Shown: one piece after another, positions 5,974 through 7,476 of the stretch
How the letters are laid out: each line of letters opens with the position of its first letter
Position numbering within the stretch: position 1 is the first letter of the stretch
From: Thermodesulfobacteriota bacterium
GTDB lineage: Bacteria; Desulfobacterota; QYQD01
Reading direction: 5' to 3'
NCBI GenBank assembly: GCA_030017815.1
Contig: JASEGX010000119.1
Coordinates: 1 to 7,476, forward strand
Length of the DNA stretch: 7,476 nucleotides
Position numbers and translations under genes: made by a program
The notes under the pieces: generated by a model
The model's database searches: none
The model's input: only the letters and a program-made list of their open reading frames with translations
What the model was told of the DNA's origin: nothing

Positions 5974-6671
5974 GAGTGAATAACCCTCCCATCTTTTAGC
6001 AAAAGCAACCAATCTGCGAGCCTGTTTGCCTGCGATATATCATGGGTGGTTATAACCACAATGGATTTGCCTCTTTCTTTCATCTTCAAAATTATATTCT
6101 CTATGATCTCTGTATTTCTTTGATCAACGGATGCCGTTGGTTCATCGAGGAAAAATATCTCAGGCTCAATAACCATCGCCCTGGCAATACCAAGCCTTTG
6201 TGTCTCTCCGCTCGAAAGAACCGGCGCATTCTGGTTTCTTTTATGTATCAGGCCGACAAATTCCAATGCCTCATCCACCTTCTCCTCTATCTCCGGCCCT
6301 TTTATTCCCCTTACCCTCAGCCCATAAGCCACGTTCTTAAACACCGTGGCGTTAAATACCCCGACCCGTGGCAACAAAAGGGTTATCCGGCGCCTTAGTT
6401 CAATGTCTTTCTTTAAAACATCCGCTCCTGAAAAATAAGTTATCTCGCCCTCATCCGGTTCTTCAAGAAAGGCGCATATTCTTAAAAACGTTGACTTGCC
6501 GCTGCCATTAGGACCCATCAGCACATAAGTACCGCTCTTATCAAAGGCAAAGGAGCAGTCTCTCAGAACAGACTCCCCGTTATAACTCTTGCAGATATTG
6601 AAGGTCGTTAATCTCAGGTCGAAGACCCGCCGGTATTTTGGCGTGTCGCAGATATGCCGGGGCATGCTCAT
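5970..6671 (-). CDS. tupC: Tungstate-type ABC transporter ATPase (TupC-like) with an altered Q-loop
   Basis: A 233-residue cytoplasmic ATPase subunit that would power oxyanion import through the adjoining permease. Motifs in order are Walker A GPNGSGKST (53-61), signature LSSGETQRLGIARAM (152-166), Walker B FFLDEP with catalytic Glu177 (173-178), D-loop ASVD (180-183) and switch His210 (VITTHD). It lacks the C-terminal TOBE domain found in ModC and CysA, in keeping with the short TupC type. The segment RRRITLLLPRVGVFNATV (93-110) aligns with the usual Q-loop VFQ...LFN, but Pro101 (codon at 6369-6371) replaces the glutamine. The first 18 residues are an unusual basic extension. ATG 6671 follows directly on the tupB stop, and ATG 6665 is a possible alternative. 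The symbol rests mainly on the partner permease. Confidence 0.8.
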   Translation of the reverse strand: MSMPRHICDTPKYRRVFDLRLTTFNICKSYNGESVLRDCSFAFDKSGTYVLMGPNGSGKSTFLRICAFLEEPDEGEITYFSGADVLKKDIELRRRITLLLPRVGVFNATVFKNVAYGLRVRGIKGPEIEEKVDEALEFVGLIHKRNQNAPVLSSGETQRLGIARAMVIEPEIFFLDEPTASVDQRNTEIIENIILKMKERGKSIVVITTHDISQANRLADWLLLLKDGRVIHS

Positions 6672-7373
6672 TTATCTCGCTACCATTCCCCTTTTTTGAA
6701 TCAAATAGAGGGCCATGTTTATAATTAATGAGATGGTTAGAAGTATTATCCCCAGGGCCAGGGCAAGCTCAAAATTTCCCTTATCCGTCTCAAGCGCTAT
6801 GGTCGTAGTCATAACCCTTGTATAGCCTGCGATATTTCCACCCACAATGAGTATCGCGCCTACCTCTGCCATTACCCTTCCGAATGCGGCAGTTATCCCG
6901 GACATTATCCCATAGCGGGCCTCATTGATTACAGTGAGTGTTATCTGAAAAGGCGTGGCCCCGAGTGTCCTGGAAGCCTGTCTGATAATAGGATCTACAC
7001 TTACAATAGCCGAGTGGCAAAGGGAGGCCACAATGGGAAAAGCGAGGATGCTCTGGGCTGTCACCATTGCCGATGGGGTATAAAGTAATCCCATGAATCC
7101 AAGCGGTCCGCTTCTTGACAGCATAAGATACAGGAAAAGCCCGACCACCACAGGGGGAAGTCCCATGAAGGTATTCAAAAGGCCGAGGATGAAATCCTTT
7201 CCCGGAAAGCGTTTAAATCCCACCAGGGCGCCGGTGAAAAGACCGATAGCGGTTGCTATCAACAGGGCCGTGCCGGAGACCTTCAGCGATAGAAAAATAA
7301 TATCCAGGAGCTCTCGATCGAGATCCCATATAAGGGAAAATGCCTTTATGAATCCCTCTGTAATCGAATCCAT
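6672..7373 (-). CDS. tupB: Tungstate-type ABC transporter permease (TupB-like)
   Basis: A 233-residue integral membrane permease of the molybdate/tungstate/sulfate family. Hydrophobic spans lie at about 25-53, 62-85, 100-122, 157-177 and 202-226. The cytoplasmic EAA loop that docks the ATPase is visible as RTLGATPFQITLTVINEARYG (135-155). The patterns LLNTFMGLPPVVVGLFLYLMLS (65-86), MAEVGAILIVGGNIAGYTRVMTTTIALET (168-196) and GNFELALALGIILL (199-212) are very close to what I recall of TupB proteins, which favours tungstate over molybdate or sulfate. Tungstate would supply tungsten formate dehydrogenases or aldehyde oxidoreductases in an anaerobe. tupC follows immediately on the same strand. 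The usual tupA binding-protein gene is not upstream within the window, and the ribosome site before ATG 7373 is weak. Confidence 0.87.
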   Translation of the reverse strand: MDSITEGFIKAFSLIWDLDRELLDIIFLSLKVSGTALLIATAIGLFTGALVGFKRFPGKDFILGLLNTFMGLPPVVVGLFLYLMLSRSGPLGFMGLLYTPSAMVTAQSILAFPIVASLCHSAIVSVDPIIRQASRTLGATPFQITLTVINEARYGIMSGITAAFGRVMAEVGAILIVGGNIAGYTRVMTTTIALETDKGNFELALALGIILLTISLIINMALYLIQKRGMVAR

Positions 7374-7402
7374 AACAGAGACAAGTAAAATTTGTAAGAG
7401 TA

Positions 7403-7460
7403 GAGTCTGATGGACTCGGAAAAAGTCAATTTCTCACGCAAAGGCGCAAAGACCGCGAAG
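7403..7460 (+). repeat. Small dispersed-type repeat: short inverted repeat plus three tandem units
   Basis: GAGTC (7403-7407) and GACTC (7413-7417) form a 5-bp inverted repeat around TGATG. From about 7438 there are three near-copies of an 8-9 bp unit: CGCAAAGG, CGCAAAGAC and CGCGAAGAC. I recall similar short sequences (a gatggactc...aaaaagtc half beside ttctcacgcaaaggcgcaaag) scattered between genes in several deltaproteobacterial genomes, but I cannot search here. The element lies upstream of tupB. Read on the minus strand it contains TTGACT (7424-7429), but no -10 box lies at normal spacing. Confidence 0.5.
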
Positions 7461-7476
7461 ACAACATATTGTTATC

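Noticed and set aside
5967..5977. Bidirectional terminator at the convergent gene ends
   Set aside because: The palindrome is only 5 bp around one base, AT-rich and without a T-tract on either strand, so it is too weak to call.
7424..7429. Promoter for tupB inside the repeat
   Set aside because: A minus-strand TTGACT is present, but no acceptable -10 hexamer lies 16-19 bp downstream.

Overview
The window carries two opposed gene blocks and part of a third. They encode late cobamide (vitamin B12 family) assembly, a tungstate-type ABC importer and a membrane sensor protein. The combination of tungstate uptake, an anaerobic-style cob gene set, a Cache-type sensor and a dispersed 'cgcaaagg' repeat suggests an anaerobic bacterium, most likely of the former Deltaproteobacteria (Desulfobacterota and relatives). 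That placement is an inference from gene content, not a sequence match.

Left edge (about 1-749): an AT-rich minus-strand gene encodes a one-helix membrane protein with an extracytoplasmic Cache-like domain. Every minus-strand frame stops before the window edge, so the protein ends right after its sensing domain. Its promoter and that of the cob operon lie back to back (693-721 minus, 750-778 plus), both as a -35 and -10 box separated by 17 bp.

Centre (870-5973, plus strand): a compact operon reads cbiR, cobU, cobT, cobS, cbiP(cobQ) and a GNAT acetyltransferase. Four of the five junctions overlap by 4-8 bases, which implies translational coupling. CbiP amidates the corrin ring. CobU activates cobinamide (phosphate) with GTP, CobT makes the alpha-ribotide of the lower ligand, and CobS joins the two in the membrane. 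CbiR, an AP-endonuclease-2-fold hydrolase, is expected to open the nucleotide loop of imported cobamides, so CobU, CobT and CobS could rebuild them with the host's preferred lower ligand. The operon therefore appears to join de novo synthesis, salvage and remodelling. I see no cobalamin riboswitch in its short leader. The role of the GNAT is unknown.

Right block (7373-5970, minus strand): tupB (permease) and tupC (ATPase) of a tungstate-type importer converge on the cob operon. The tupC and GNAT stop codons overlap. The ATPase has a proline where the Q-loop glutamine normally sits. No tupA binding-protein gene lies upstream within the window. That space (7374-7476) instead holds a small repeat with three near-copies of an 8-9 bp unit.

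The most interesting points are the CbiR-containing operon, the coupled GNAT, the Q-loop substitution and the divergent promoter region, where a start-less, coding-looking frame ends 7 nt before cbiR.
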